Virus record (IMG/VR): IMGVR_UViG_3300008117_001099
Coordinates: 1-22,029 of that record
Length of the DNA: 22,029 nt
Source of the DNA: a virus
Reading direction: 5' to 3' (one strand)
Positions 5,309-11,446 of the stretch are shown here, piece after piece. The notes under the pieces are model-generated. The model worked only from the letters and a program-made list of their open reading frames with translations, did not search any database and was not told where the DNA came from. Position 1 is the first letter of the stretch, and every line of letters starts with the position of its first letter. The translations under genes were made by a program, and so were the position numbers.

Positions 5309-5521
5309 ATGGCAGGTGTATTCAAAACTTCAATCCGTGTGGAGAAAGACGCAGTGTTCGGGGTGGTGTTCGACCGGTATGATGAGATGATGATTTCGTT
5401 GGACGGGCCATTCACTGAAGGCACCATCGTCGTGAAGATGACTCAAGAAAACTGGTACTCTTTGTGTGAGTCTGTAGGAACCGCAATTATCAAGAAGATG
5501 AAGAAAGAAGGTAACGCCTGA
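5309..5521 (+). CDS. Small hypothetical protein (70 aa)
   Basis: A 70-residue protein, probably with a beta-rich N-terminal half and a Lys-rich C-terminal helix. ATG 5309 has GGGAGGAAA at 5297-5304. An in-frame ATG at 5294 lies exactly at the predicted transcription start of the promoter at 5277, so a 75-residue product from a leaderless mRNA is an alternative. The stop overlaps the next gene as TGATG. Function unknown. Confidence 0.72.
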   Translation: MAGVFKTSIRVEKDAVFGVVFDRYDEMMISLDGPFTEGTIVVKMTQENWYSLCESVGTAIIKKMKKEGNA

Positions 5522-5694
5522 TGGAAATTGACCACGAATCGTCCAACAAAGAGTTGGCTGTCCGCATCCTAGGACTACTGCATGTCATCAACCTGCTTGA
5601 AGAATTTGGTGAAGAACCGTTTGAACTGTATGAAGAATTGAAGCACGCAGCATTTACGGTGTCTGAGCGTCTAGCATTGGAGATTGATGTTTAA
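5521..5694 (+). CDS. Small acidic helical protein (57 aa)
   Basis: A 57-residue, Leu/Glu-rich, probably helical protein of unknown function. It starts at ATG 5521, overlapping the preceding stop (TGATG), with AAAGAAGG (5503-5510) upstream. It overlaps the next gene by 8 bases at 5687-5694. No domain is recognised; the gene is supported by the tight chain of overlaps. Confidence 0.68.
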   Translation: MEIDHESSNKELAVRILGLLHVINLLEEFGEEPFELYEELKHAAFTVSERLALEIDV

Positions 5695-5866
5695 GATTGG
5701 TGACCGGGTAGTTGACCGGTATGTCGAGGAAAGGTACGGTAAAATGTGGGCTGGCACCGTTATGGGTGTCAGCAACGGACGGATAGTGCAGGTTCACTGG
5801 GACATGGATGAAGACCATTGGGTTGACACAGCCTACGATATCGAATTGAGGAAAATCAATGCCTGA
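5687..5866 (+). CDS. Small SH3/KOW-like hypothetical protein (59 aa)
   Basis: A 59-residue protein beginning MFKIGDRVVDRYVEERYGK, with a later WAGTVMGVSNGRIVQVHWD segment. The pattern of short strands with Gly and a DRV opening suggests an SH3-like or KOW-like small barrel, which is inference from sequence texture only. GGAG (5679-5682) supports ATG 5687; the TTG at 5684 is too close. The stop overlaps the next start (ATGCCTGA, 5859-5866). Function unknown. Confidence 0.7.
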   Translation: MFKIGDRVVDRYVEERYGKMWAGTVMGVSNGRIVQVHWDMDEDHWVDTAYDIELRKINA

Positions 5867-6056
5867 AGTTATGGTGCTACATTGTGAGTGTGGTGAACCG
5901 TTGACGGGCCGGCAGAAGGTGCAGTGCCGCCGGTGTTGGATGATCGCACAGTCGGGTACGTCGCAGTGCCCGTTTTGCCTGGACTGGTATTGGACTCATT
6001 CTAATAGTTCGGAGTCTGAGCGTCAGTTTCATTTCAAGAAGAAATGTAAGGTGTGA
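5859..6056 (+). CDS. Small zinc-ribbon protein (65 aa)
   Basis: A 65-residue protein with many Cys: CEC at about residues 9-11, CRRC at 23-26, CPFC at 37-40 and one more Cys near the basic C-terminus (FHFKKKCKV). The CxxC pairs and the basic tail suggest a zinc-binding, possibly nucleic-acid-contacting mini-protein. The start is within the end of the preceding gene, with TGAGGAAAA as ribosome site. It is the last gene of the group driven from 5277; a 114-base regulatory gap follows. Partner and exact role unknown. Confidence 0.7.
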   Translation: MPEVMVLHCECGEPLTGRQKVQCRRCWMIAQSGTSQCPFCLDWYWTHSNSSESERQFHFKKKCKV

Positions 6057-6095
6057 TATAGAGCTACCTATCTACAACAAGGAACATGCAAATCC

Positions 6096-6170
6096 TTAAG
6101 AAACTCTTAACAATACCTTGCCCAAGGGCCGGATATACTATAGGTAGAGCAGAGAGAGAGAGAGGATACG
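6096..6170 (+). promoter_or_regulatory. Leader with two dyads, -10-like TATACT and AG tract
   Basis: The gap before the Cas4-like gene contains two dyads, TTAAG-N5-CTTAA (6096-6110) and CCTTG-CC-CAAGG (6116-6127). A -10-like TATACT follows at 6134-6139, and then an AG-rich run (6150-6164) that provides the ribosome site. CTACCTAT (6063-6070) is inverted as ATAGGTAG (6140-6147). A clear -35 at normal distance is missing, which fits a promoter that depends on an activator or is controlled at the dyads. The promoter call is tentative. Confidence 0.45.
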
Positions 6171-6968
6171 ATGACAGAATCGACACCAGAACATAGATCA
6201 GTGTCTCAATACAACACCTACCAGCGGTGCCCCTACGGATACAAGTTGGCCCGTATCGACAAGGTTTGGCAGCGGCCGGCAGCCTGGTTGGCGCAAGGTT
6301 CGGCGGTACATGAAGCTGCTGAAGCGTGGGAAAAATCTAACCGACTAATGTCACTGAATGATGCCCAGGATGTGTTTCGGGAATCGTACTCTAAACATAT
6401 CAATGAGGCTTGTGAGGTTACACCGGAATTTAATTCCTGGTTTGCTTCAGGGCCGTACCGTGGTGAGGCTGATGTTGAAAGAAGGTATAACATTGGATTG
6501 CAGCATGTTGAAACTTACTACAACTACTATCAAGAAAATCCTGAAGAAGTTATTTGGGTTAGCCCTGATGGTGTTCCTGGTGTGGAGTTGGATTTCGATA
6601 TTGTTTTGGATGGCGTATTGGTTAGAGGCTTTATTGACTCGATAATTCAGCACGGTGAGGATTTGATAGTTCGTGATATCAAAACTGGGAATAAGCCGGG
6701 TGACGAATTTCAGTTAGCCACCTACGCAGTCGGTGTTAATGAAGTATATAATATTAATCCTAATAAATTAGATTACTTTATGACAAAGACTGGTAGTACA
6801 GTGTCCCATCCTATTGAAGGATGGGATAAAGATAAAGTTTCTAGTATGTTTAGGGAGTTAGAAGATAACATTACTGCCGGTTTGTTTCCACCGAAACCCA
6901 GTAAATCGGTTTGTAATTTCTGTGATGTTTCTGACAGTTGTGAGTATAGATGGAAGGCACCATGTTAA
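6171..6968 (+). CDS. Cas4-like / RecB-family PD-(D/E)XK exonuclease
   Basis: A 265-residue nuclease of the Cas4/AddB-type PD-(D/E)XK group. Visible are SQYNTYQRCPY with Cys20, a helical GSAVHEAAEAW with His47, the acidic GFIDS (Asp156), the catalytic core RDIKTG (Asp169, Lys171), QLATY (motif with Gln181 and Tyr185), and the C-terminal cluster Cys248, Cys251, Cys257. Cys20 plus the last three probably hold an iron-sulfur cluster, as in Cas4. Family members cut DNA ends or single strands; in phages they are linked to replication and recombination. ATG 6171 follows GAGAGAGG. There is no CRISPR array or other cas gene here, so a role in spacer acquisition is not indicated. Confidence 0.85.
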   Translation: MTESTPEHRSVSQYNTYQRCPYGYKLARIDKVWQRPAAWLAQGSAVHEAAEAWEKSNRLMSLNDAQDVFRESYSKHINEACEVTPEFNSWFASGPYRGEADVERRYNIGLQHVETYYNYYQENPEEVIWVSPDGVPGVELDFDIVLDGVLVRGFIDSIIQHGEDLIVRDIKTGNKPGDEFQLATYAVGVNEVYNINPNKLDYFMTKTGSTVSHPIEGWDKDKVSSMFRELEDNITAGLFPPKPSKSVCNFCDVSDSCEYRWKAPC

Positions 6969-7099
6969 ACAGTGAATTGTGGTATGAACTTCACCGGATA
7001 GTTGATTATTGGGTTGTCGATCATCCTAAACTTCAAATGGATGATCTGGTTGACGATCTGCACGATTTTGTGATACAGTATTATGGACCACCGTTTTAG
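6962..7099 (+). CDS. Small acidic hypothetical protein (45 aa)
   Basis: A 45-residue acidic protein, rich in Asp and aromatic residues, starting inside the end of the exonuclease gene (ATGTTAA, 6962-6968). GGAAGG (6952-6957) is a well-spaced ribosome site. It resembles small acidic helical proteins of phage replication operons, but no function is recognised. Confidence 0.65.
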   Translation: MLNSELWYELHRIVDYWVVDHPKLQMDDLVDDLHDFVIQYYGPPF

Positions 7100-7108
7100 G
7101 AAGGAATC

Positions 7109-7321
7109 ATGGAACCGTACCGTAAACAAGTTGATCTACCCACAGGATCAGATTACTGGTTTGTCACAATGGGGCCAATCCCCAACAAACCTGACTGGCA
7201 CCAAAAGTTGTATGCTAACAGTTCCTACGCATTCCCAACCCAAGCGGCTGCTAACTTGTTTGCATCTAACCACCGCCGGCTGTACCCTGGACGGGATATT
7301 GAGGTAACACAAGGGGAATGA
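7109..7321 (+). CDS. Small hypothetical protein (70 aa)
   Basis: A 70-residue soluble protein of unknown function, with a Pro- and aromatic-rich first half and a short helical region (FPTQAAANLFASNH). AGGAAGGA (7098-7105) precedes ATG 7109. The stop overlaps the next start as ATGA (7318-7321). An out-of-frame ORF over the same bases is a shadow. Confidence 0.72.
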   Translation: MEPYRKQVDLPTGSDYWFVTMGPIPNKPDWHQKLYANSSYAFPTQAAANLFASNHRRLYPGRDIEVTQGE

Positions 7322-7695
7322 CATTATTTATACAACTTTACTTAGCGTGGTCCGCGCTACTAATAACCGGAATTACATTTCTACTAATCAGAAAGTTCAA
7401 ACCTAACATGTTGAAAACCATTATTGTCACAGCTATGGTTCTGTTCGCCGCAGCAGCAACCCCAACCGCATCAGCAGATTCCAGCGCAAACTGCTCCTAC
7501 CTCGACTCCAACACCAGCATCTCCGACGCAGAAGATTTGATGATCTATACCGCATTGGAAGCAATGGATAACGGACAAAACATGGAGTCGGCTGGACAGC
7601 AATTCGCTAAAGACATTGTTGCCAACTGCCCTGAACACATCAACACCATCCTTCAGGCGGCTGACAACATCAGCAACGATCCCCGCTACAACTAG
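7318..7695 (+). CDS. Membrane/secreted protein with DUF732-like exported domain
   Basis: From ATG 7318 the 125-residue product has two hydrophobic segments: residues 4-25, then after a basic turn (RKFKPN) residues 31-50. The second segment starts at an internal ATG (7408) and by itself is a good signal peptide, with ASA/D cleavage about 23 residues later. The remaining 70 residues contain two Cys (NCSYLD... and NCPEH) separated by about 50 mostly helical residues. This resembles the small secreted DUF732 proteins of mycobacteria, a tentative match. The 7318 start is supported by ATGA overlap; 7408 lacks a good ribosome site. Two products, anchored and exported, are possible. Third envelope-directed protein in the window. 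Confidence 0.65.
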   Translation: MTLFIQLYLAWSALLITGITFLLIRKFKPNMLKTIIVTAMVLFAAAATPTASADSSANCSYLDSNTSISDAEDLMIYTALEAMDNGQNMESAGQQFAKDIVANCPEHINTILQAADNISNDPRYN

Positions 7696-7703
7696 GAGTC
7701 ATA

Positions 7704-8504
7704 TTGTATACAATGCGGCAGTCGCTATTCATCAAAGGTTCCGCAGGTGACCCACTACCCACCGTCTGGAAATCCTTAGAGAACCGTGGCACAAGATTCC
7801 TGCGAGGTCAACTGTGTCTGGTCTGCGCCGGCCCAGGCGTAGGCAAATCGGCTCTCATCCTCAACTATGCCCTGAAAGCTAAGGTACCCACACTCTATTT
7901 TAGTGCAGACTCCGACGCATTCACACAGCTGAGCCGATCACTGTCCATCGTCACCGGGGAACCTATGGATAAGACAACCAAAATGGTGAGGGATGGTGAC
8001 CTTGGTTCAGCAGAGTCAGACTTTGCCGATATCCCCATCCGATTCAACTACTCCGCATCACCTACACTCACCCAAATAGAATCATCTATGCGATCCTACG
8101 AGGAAGTGTACGGCGACTACCCGGCACTAGTAGTTGTTGACAACATCACCAACGTCAGGACAGGCGGTGACCATGACGATGACCCGTTCAGCGGACTAGA
8201 AGCCTTGCTTGACGAGTTACATGTAATGGCCCGGTTCACCGGGGCATGTGTGATTGGATTGCATCACGTCACCGGCACCTACAATGACGCAGACCGGCCC
8301 ATCCCGCTATCGGGTGTCAAAGGTCAGGTTGCCAGAGTCCCAGAACTTGTGCTAACCTTGCATAAGGTGTTGGAACAGTTCGGCCCCGACAGTCTGCGGG
8401 TGTCCACCGTCAAGAATCGTGGCGGCAAATCAGACCCGTCAGGTTCAGAGTTTGTGGCACTCGACTTTGTGGGTGATACTATGCAAATTACGGAGGTAGT
8501 GTGA
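7704..8504 (+). CDS. DnaB/RecA-like ATPase, probable replicative helicase
   Basis: A 266-residue RecA-fold ATPase of the phage DnaB-like type. It has Walker A GPGVGKS (residues 43-49, Lys48, Ser49), Walker B ALVVVDN (Asp146), the sensor-like segment VIGLHHVTG (184-191), and the late KNRGGKSD motif (237-244), where DnaB-family proteins carry a finger residue. It lacks the N-terminal primase-interacting domain of full DnaB, as is usual for small phage versions. TTG 7704 is preferred because AGGAG (7694-7698) is 5 bases upstream; ATG 7713 would be 14 bases away. It presumably unwinds DNA at the fork together with the primase and polymerase encoded downstream. The RecA-like fold is certain; the helicase role is inferred. 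Confidence 0.82.
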   Translation: MYTMRQSLFIKGSAGDPLPTVWKSLENRGTRFLRGQLCLVCAGPGVGKSALILNYALKAKVPTLYFSADSDAFTQLSRSLSIVTGEPMDKTTKMVRDGDLGSAESDFADIPIRFNYSASPTLTQIESSMRSYEEVYGDYPALVVVDNITNVRTGGDHDDDPFSGLEALLDELHVMARFTGACVIGLHHVTGTYNDADRPIPLSGVKGQVARVPELVLTLHKVLEQFGPDSLRVSTVKNRGGKSDPSGSEFVALDFVGDTMQITEVV

Positions 8505-8584
8505 CAGACCTACAGATTGGATTAGGTATCATTGGCGTGTATTATGCCGTCCTGATCTGGTTGTTCGTTAGGACATACAAGTGA
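8501..8584 (+). CDS. 27-residue single-pass membrane peptide
   Basis: GTG 8501 overlaps the ATPase stop as GTGA, and its own TGA (8582-8584) overlaps the endonuclease VII start again as GTGA. The 27-residue product is almost one transmembrane helix: MTDLQIG, then LGIIGVYYAVLIWLFV, then RTYK. GGAGG at 8493-8497 is the ribosome site. The basic C-terminus and acidic N-terminus suggest an inside-positive orientation with the C-terminus in the cytoplasm. Too short for homology recognition, but the two exact stop-start overlaps make chance unlikely. Confidence 0.6.
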   Translation: MTDLQIGLGIIGVYYAVLIWLFVRTYK

Positions 8585-9048
8585 CAGTCAGGAAACGAGT
8601 ACCCACGCAACGATCACAAGATCGTGCCCACAAAAGAAAGAAGTGTATAGATTGTGTCGATGAAGGAATCACTACAGCGCGTAAAGCACCGCATCCTGGC
8701 CCTAGATGCGCGACTCATCACCGCGCTAAGCGAGCTAAACGGAGTAGTGCCACCCGCGAACAGCGTTGGCTCCAAGTCTACGGCATCACCGGAGAAGAAT
8801 ACTGGGCCATCCACGAGTACCAAGGTGGCTGCTGCTATATTTGCAGGAGAGCTAAAGGGATCGGCAGGAAAAGACTGTCGGTAGATCACTGCCACACCAC
8901 CGGCATCGTTCGGGGACTTCTCTGTCAGCCGTGTAACCGTGACGTATTAGGTCATGCGAGGGATGATGTTGAAGTTTTCCAACGTGCTATAGAGTATCTG
9001 AATAATCCACCAGCTGTTGATGTGATAGGATGGAGGGAGGTTCCATGA
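8581..9048 (+). CDS. Recombination endonuclease VII-like (HNH-type) nuclease
   Basis: A 155-residue protein of the endonuclease VII family, which resolves branched DNA such as four-way junctions. The core is YGITGEEYWAI, CCYICRR (Cys84/85 and Cys88), the catalytic DHCHTTG (102-108), and RGLLCQPCNRDVLGHARDD (Cys115 and Cys118 complete the zinc site). An extra N-terminal knuckle, Cys22-x2-Cys25...Cys43-x2-His46, lies in a basic region. GTG 8581 overlaps the preceding stop, and the end overlaps the primase start as ATGA. Role: probably debranching replicated phage DNA before packaging. An overlapping 76-codon ORF in another frame is ignored. Confidence 0.88.
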   Translation: MTVRKRVPTQRSQDRAHKRKKCIDCVDEGITTARKAPHPGPRCATHHRAKRAKRSSATREQRWLQVYGITGEEYWAIHEYQGGCCYICRRAKGIGRKRLSVDHCHTTGIVRGLLCQPCNRDVLGHARDDVEVFQRAIEYLNNPPAVDVIGWREVP

Positions 9049-9425
9049 GTTTAATAGTACAAACAATCTTACGGTACTGCCCGCAATTCGATCCCCCAAA
9101 TGATAACGGACGCGATTGGACACCATGCCTGTGCCCGTTCCACGGTGACGAAAACAGGTCAGCATCTATTTCGTATAGGCATGATGCGTTTCACTGCTTC
9201 GCTTGCCCAGTCAAGGGTGACGTGATAGCAATAATCAGAGAACAGGAAGGGTGCAGTTTTGCAAAAGCTAAGTCAATCGCAGAAGGACTATCTGAGGGAG
9301 GCAACGTCACGGTATCACAACGCACTAGCAGACAGCCCCGCCAGCGAATATTTGCAGACGAGGGGATTGGGTTGGGAGTCGATTCAACCGGCGGTGAACA
9401 GGTTCAGACTAGGATACGTTGGTGA
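9045..9425 (+). CDS. DNA primase, CHC2 zinc-finger half
   Basis: A 126-residue protein carrying a DnaG-type CHC2 zinc finger: Cys30-Pro-Phe-His33, then Cys51-Phe-Ala-Cys54, followed by the typical [18 protein letters not shown] helix. This domain recognises template and helps initiation of primers. ATG 9045 follows GGAGGGAGG and overlaps the endonuclease VII stop. Only about residues 1-80 look like primase; the remainder to 9425 is an out-of-frame reading of the next gene. The Toprim half is in the +1 frame from 9259, so the primase is either two polypeptides or joined by a frameshift between 9235 and about 9330. Confidence 0.82.
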   Translation: MSLIVQTILRYCPQFDPPNDNGRDWTPCLCPFHGDENRSASISYRHDAFHCFACPVKGDVIAIIREQEGCSFAKAKSIAEGLSEGGNVTVSQRTSRQPRQRIFADEGIGLGVDSTGGEQVQTRIRW

Positions 9426-9906
9426 CCCGCTACCCGGCCATGAAATGTATAAAGGTTATATGGCTATCCCGTATCTACGCTGGTCTGCTGACAAAGAGTG
9501 GGCTGTGGTGTCGATGAGGTTCCGCCGCCTAGATGACGGGAAACCAAAATATATGACGTTGGCTGGGGATCGTCCCCGACTGTTCAACACTATGGCGTTG
9601 CTTAAGGACACCGCTAATGTGGCTATCACCGAGGGTGAGATTGATGCCATTACTGCCACGGTGTGTGGTCTACCGGCTGTGGGTGTTCCTGGGGCGCAGG
9701 CTTGGCAGCCGTGGTTTCGGGAGCCGTTCCTAGGTTACCGCAACGTGTATGTGTTGGCTGACGGTGACGATGCCGGTATGCAGTTCGCTACCCAGGTGGT
9801 TTCGTCGCTGCCTAACGGTAAAATTATTCCTATGCCGTCAGGTTCGGACGTGAATTTGTTGGTGGCTGAGAAGGGTAAGGATGCCTTGTTGGAAAGGATC
9901 ATGTGA
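9259..9906 (+). CDS. DNA primase, Toprim catalytic half
   Basis: A 215-residue Toprim-domain protein: the helical lead-in [15 protein letters not shown] is typical after the primase zinc finger. Then come YMAIPYL, the first Toprim acid in TEGEIDA (Glu125), and DGDDAG (Asp168, Asp170) for metal binding. It synthesises RNA primers for the phage fork. TTG 9259 has AGGAAGGG (9244-9251) with 7-base spacing, so independent translation inside the zinc-finger gene is plausible; a +1 (or -2) shift would fuse the two. A TAA at 9232 limits the frame upstream. The total of about 300 residues matches small phage primases. Confidence 0.82.
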   Translation: MQKLSQSQKDYLREATSRYHNALADSPASEYLQTRGLGWESIQPAVNRFRLGYVGDPLPGHEMYKGYMAIPYLRWSADKEWAVVSMRFRRLDDGKPKYMTLAGDRPRLFNTMALLKDTANVAITEGEIDAITATVCGLPAVGVPGAQAWQPWFREPFLGYRNVYVLADGDDAGMQFATQVVSSLPNGKIIPMPSGSDVNLLVAEKGKDALLERIM

Positions 9907-10016
9907 TGAGTATTAAAATTACTTGGGAACTTAGTTTTGATATGCCTAAGTGGGTTGACAAGATACACGATTATGTGTGGGAACCAGAAAATGAAGATGC
10001 GCCACCGACTGACTGA
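9906..10016 (+). CDS. Tiny hypothetical protein (36 aa)
   Basis: A 36-residue acidic protein with several Trp ([20 protein letters not shown] at the start). It begins at ATG 9906, overlapping the primase stop as TGATG, with GGAAAGGA (9890-9897) as ribosome site. It overlaps the next small gene by 26 bases. The overlap with the upstream stop is the main support. Function unknown. Confidence 0.6.
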   Translation: MSIKITWELSFDMPKWVDKIHDYVWEPENEDAPPTD

Positions 10017-10161
10017 AAGTATCTTGAATGACAATAATGGTCGATGGATAGACATTTACGGTAATCTGCATCACGGCGGTAAACAGATTTCTTACAACAA
10101 CAATTATAATGTTCGCCTAAATTTAGGCGAATTGTGGGAACCGGAGGATGAAGATGAGTGA
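9991..10161 (+). CDS. Small hypothetical protein (56 aa)
   Basis: A 56-residue Asn-rich protein with a basic start (MKMRHRL) and acidic end (LWEPEDEDE). ATG 9991 or 9997 are both possible starts; neither has a strong ribosome site, so coupling to the preceding gene is likely. Its codons include a perfect 20-bp palindrome at 10112-10131. GGAGG near its end serves the next gene, which it overlaps by 8 bases. Function unknown. Confidence 0.58.
   Translation: MKMRHRLTESILNDNNGRWIDIYGNLHHGGKQISYNNNYNVRLNLGELWEPEDEDE
10112..10131. promoter_or_regulatory. Perfect 20-bp palindrome within a coding region
   Basis: TTCGCCTAAATTTAGGCGAA is identical to its reverse complement, without a loop. A loopless dyad is more like a binding site for a dimeric protein than a terminator. 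It lies inside the 9991-10161 gene (codons for RLNLGE). The bound protein, if any, is unknown. Confidence 0.5.
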
Positions 10162-10276
10162 AACTTTTGCAGAGATGCTGGACAACGCTGAGGATGGCGA
10201 ACAGTTCGGTAACGTGATCCAAGGTTTGTTTGGATTCCTTGAGAAGAAGATGGAGGATGAAGATGGCTCTGCGTAA
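10154..10276 (+). CDS. Tiny acidic hypothetical protein (40 aa)
   Basis: A 40-residue very acidic protein (SETFAEMLDNAEDGEQFGN), probably helical. GGAGG at 10143-10147 is 6 bases before ATG 10154, which overlaps the preceding stop (ATGAGTGA). Its end overlaps the next gene by 14 bases. Function unknown; such acidic peptides are common in phage early operons. Confidence 0.62.
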   Translation: MSETFAEMLDNAEDGEQFGNVIQGLFGFLEKKMEDEDGSA

Positions 10277-10490
10277 AGGAGATTTAGCTTCCGCTACGGG
10301 ACCGTACATCACAGGTAAGGATGGGACACCCGTCAGGGATATCAAATACCTTGAGGTTGTTAAGGTCCTTAAGGAAAGGAACAAAGATGGTGACGTGTAT
10401 GTGGAAGGCTTGGACTCTCACGCTAAGTTTTGGGTGAAGGAGTCATCGTTGACTCGCGTCAAGCCTGAGCAAAAAGGTTGGTTGCAGTGA
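10263..10490 (+). CDS. Small hypothetical protein, possibly SH3-like (75 aa)
   Basis: A 75-residue Lys-rich protein beginning MALRKGDLASATG. The alternating short strands (YLEVVKVLKE, DVYVEGLD, AKFWVKESSLTRVKP) suggest a small beta barrel like that seen before, an inference. GGAGG at 10252-10256 lies 6 bases before ATG 10263; the frame is open to 10230, but that start lacks such a site. The stop overlaps the next start as GTGA (10487-10490). Function unknown. Confidence 0.72.
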   Translation: MALRKGDLASATGPYITGKDGTPVRDIKYLEVVKVLKERNKDGDVYVEGLDSHAKFWVKESSLTRVKPEQKGWLQ

Positions 10491-10705
10491 CCGATAGCGT
10501 TGACCATCCATCACACTACCAGTTCAAAGACGGCATTGAAGTTATTCAACTGACCGAACAGTTGTCTTTTCTGCGCGGTAATGTGGTCAAATATGTGTGC
10601 CGGGCCGGCAGGAAATCTTCGTCTAGTGAGCTTGAGGATTTGCGTAAAGCGGCATGGTATCTACAGAGGGAGCTTAATCGTGTCGGCCAAAATAGTCACG
10701 CTTGA
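10487..10705 (+). CDS. DUF3310 (SaV-like) protein
   Basis: A 72-residue protein with the full signature of DUF3310: DHPSHYQFKDGIEVIQ at the N-terminus, then FLRGNVVKYVCRAGRK, then ELEDLRKAAWYLQRELN. Some relatives are called nucleotide kinase-like, but the biochemical role is not settled; they are regularly found next to phage replication genes. GTG 10487 is preferred (GTGA overlap with the preceding stop, AAAAAGG 9 bases upstream) over TTG 10478. It overlaps the exonuclease start by 26 bases. Confidence 0.88.
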   Translation: MTDSVDHPSHYQFKDGIEVIQLTEQLSFLRGNVVKYVCRAGRKSSSSELEDLRKAAWYLQRELNRVGQNSHA

Positions 10706-11438
10706 CATTGAGCGTCAAAGCGCGGTGGTTGATGGCGTCTGGGATTTGAAACAGAACGGATACATCAGCCCCAACAACATCATCGAACCGGCCCGCACCA
10801 TCTGCCTTGCCTGGAAATGGTTGCACAAAGATGAAGTTGAGTTCGCCGCCGAATGGAAAGGTGGCAGCAAAAAGATGGTGAAGAAAGCATGGTCTGTGCT
10901 AGACGAGGCAGACTATGTGATAGGTTGGAACTCCAAAAACTTTGACTGCAAACATTTGCGGACAGAGTTCATCAAAAACGGAATGACCCCACCGTCACCG
11001 CACAAAGACCTGGACCTGATGCTCGTAGCTAGACGTAACTTCGGGTTCATGTCCAACCGGTTGTCATATGTGGCACAAGAGTTGGGCGTGGGCGAGAAGT
11101 TAGCTACCGGCGGCGCAGACCTGTGGCGTGACCTCAGATACGGCTCAAGTGAAGCTAAGAAGGAAGCTAAACTTCACATGGAAGCCTACAACAAACAAGA
11201 TGTTGTGCTGACAGAACAGTTGTACCATCATTTGTTGCCGTGGGTTGACGGACTGAACATTCCGATATACACTGGTATTGAAGGTCCCGCCTGCTCCAAC
11301 TGCGGTTCCAACAACATCCACTACCGGGGTGTGCAGGTGGCGGCTACACGTTCCTACCAGCGGTTCCAATGCCAGCAGTGCGGCAAGTGGGGTAGGGAAA
11401 CTAAATCAATCGGCGCAGTTCAATCGGCAGCAATCTAA
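10680..11438 (+). CDS. DnaQ-like (DEDD) 3'-5' exonuclease with C-terminal zinc ribbon
   Basis: A 252-residue RNase H-fold exonuclease. Exo I is VTLDIE (Asp9, Glu11), Exo II is IGWNSKNFD (Asn84, Asp89), and Exo III is AYNKQDVVL (Tyr170, Asp174), i.e. the DEDDy arrangement. The C-terminal 50 residues form a zinc ribbon: CSNC (205-208) and CQQC (231-234). GTG 10680 follows GAGGGAG (10666-10672) with 7-base spacing, giving a start directly at the exonuclease fold; the frame is open to 10581 only as a shadow of the DUF3310 gene. It probably removes 3' ends during replication or repair; the zinc ribbon may aid DNA binding. The polymerase at 15890 has its own exonuclease domain, so this is an additional activity. 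Confidence 0.8.
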   Translation: MSAKIVTLDIERQSAVVDGVWDLKQNGYISPNNIIEPARTICLAWKWLHKDEVEFAAEWKGGSKKMVKKAWSVLDEADYVIGWNSKNFDCKHLRTEFIKNGMTPPSPHKDLDLMLVARRNFGFMSNRLSYVAQELGVGEKLATGGADLWRDLRYGSSEAKKEAKLHMEAYNKQDVVLTEQLYHHLLPWVDGLNIPIYTGIEGPACSNCGSNNIHYRGVQVAATRSYQRFQCQQCGKWGRETKSIGAVQSAAI

Positions 11439-11446
11439 GGAGAAAC

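Noticed and set aside
6130-6165. ACTATAGG...AGAG resembling a T7-type phage RNA polymerase promoter
   Set aside because: Only a short core matches, no second copy was seen, and no single-subunit RNA polymerase gene is in the window.
6171-6968. Cas4-like gene as part of a CRISPR system
   Set aside because: No repeat-spacer array or other cas gene occurs in the window; stand-alone Cas4-like nucleases are common in phage replication regions.
8654-8884. Plus-strand ORF within the endonuclease VII gene
   Set aside because: It is out of frame with an unmistakable endonuclease VII coding sequence and lacks a ribosome site and any known motif.
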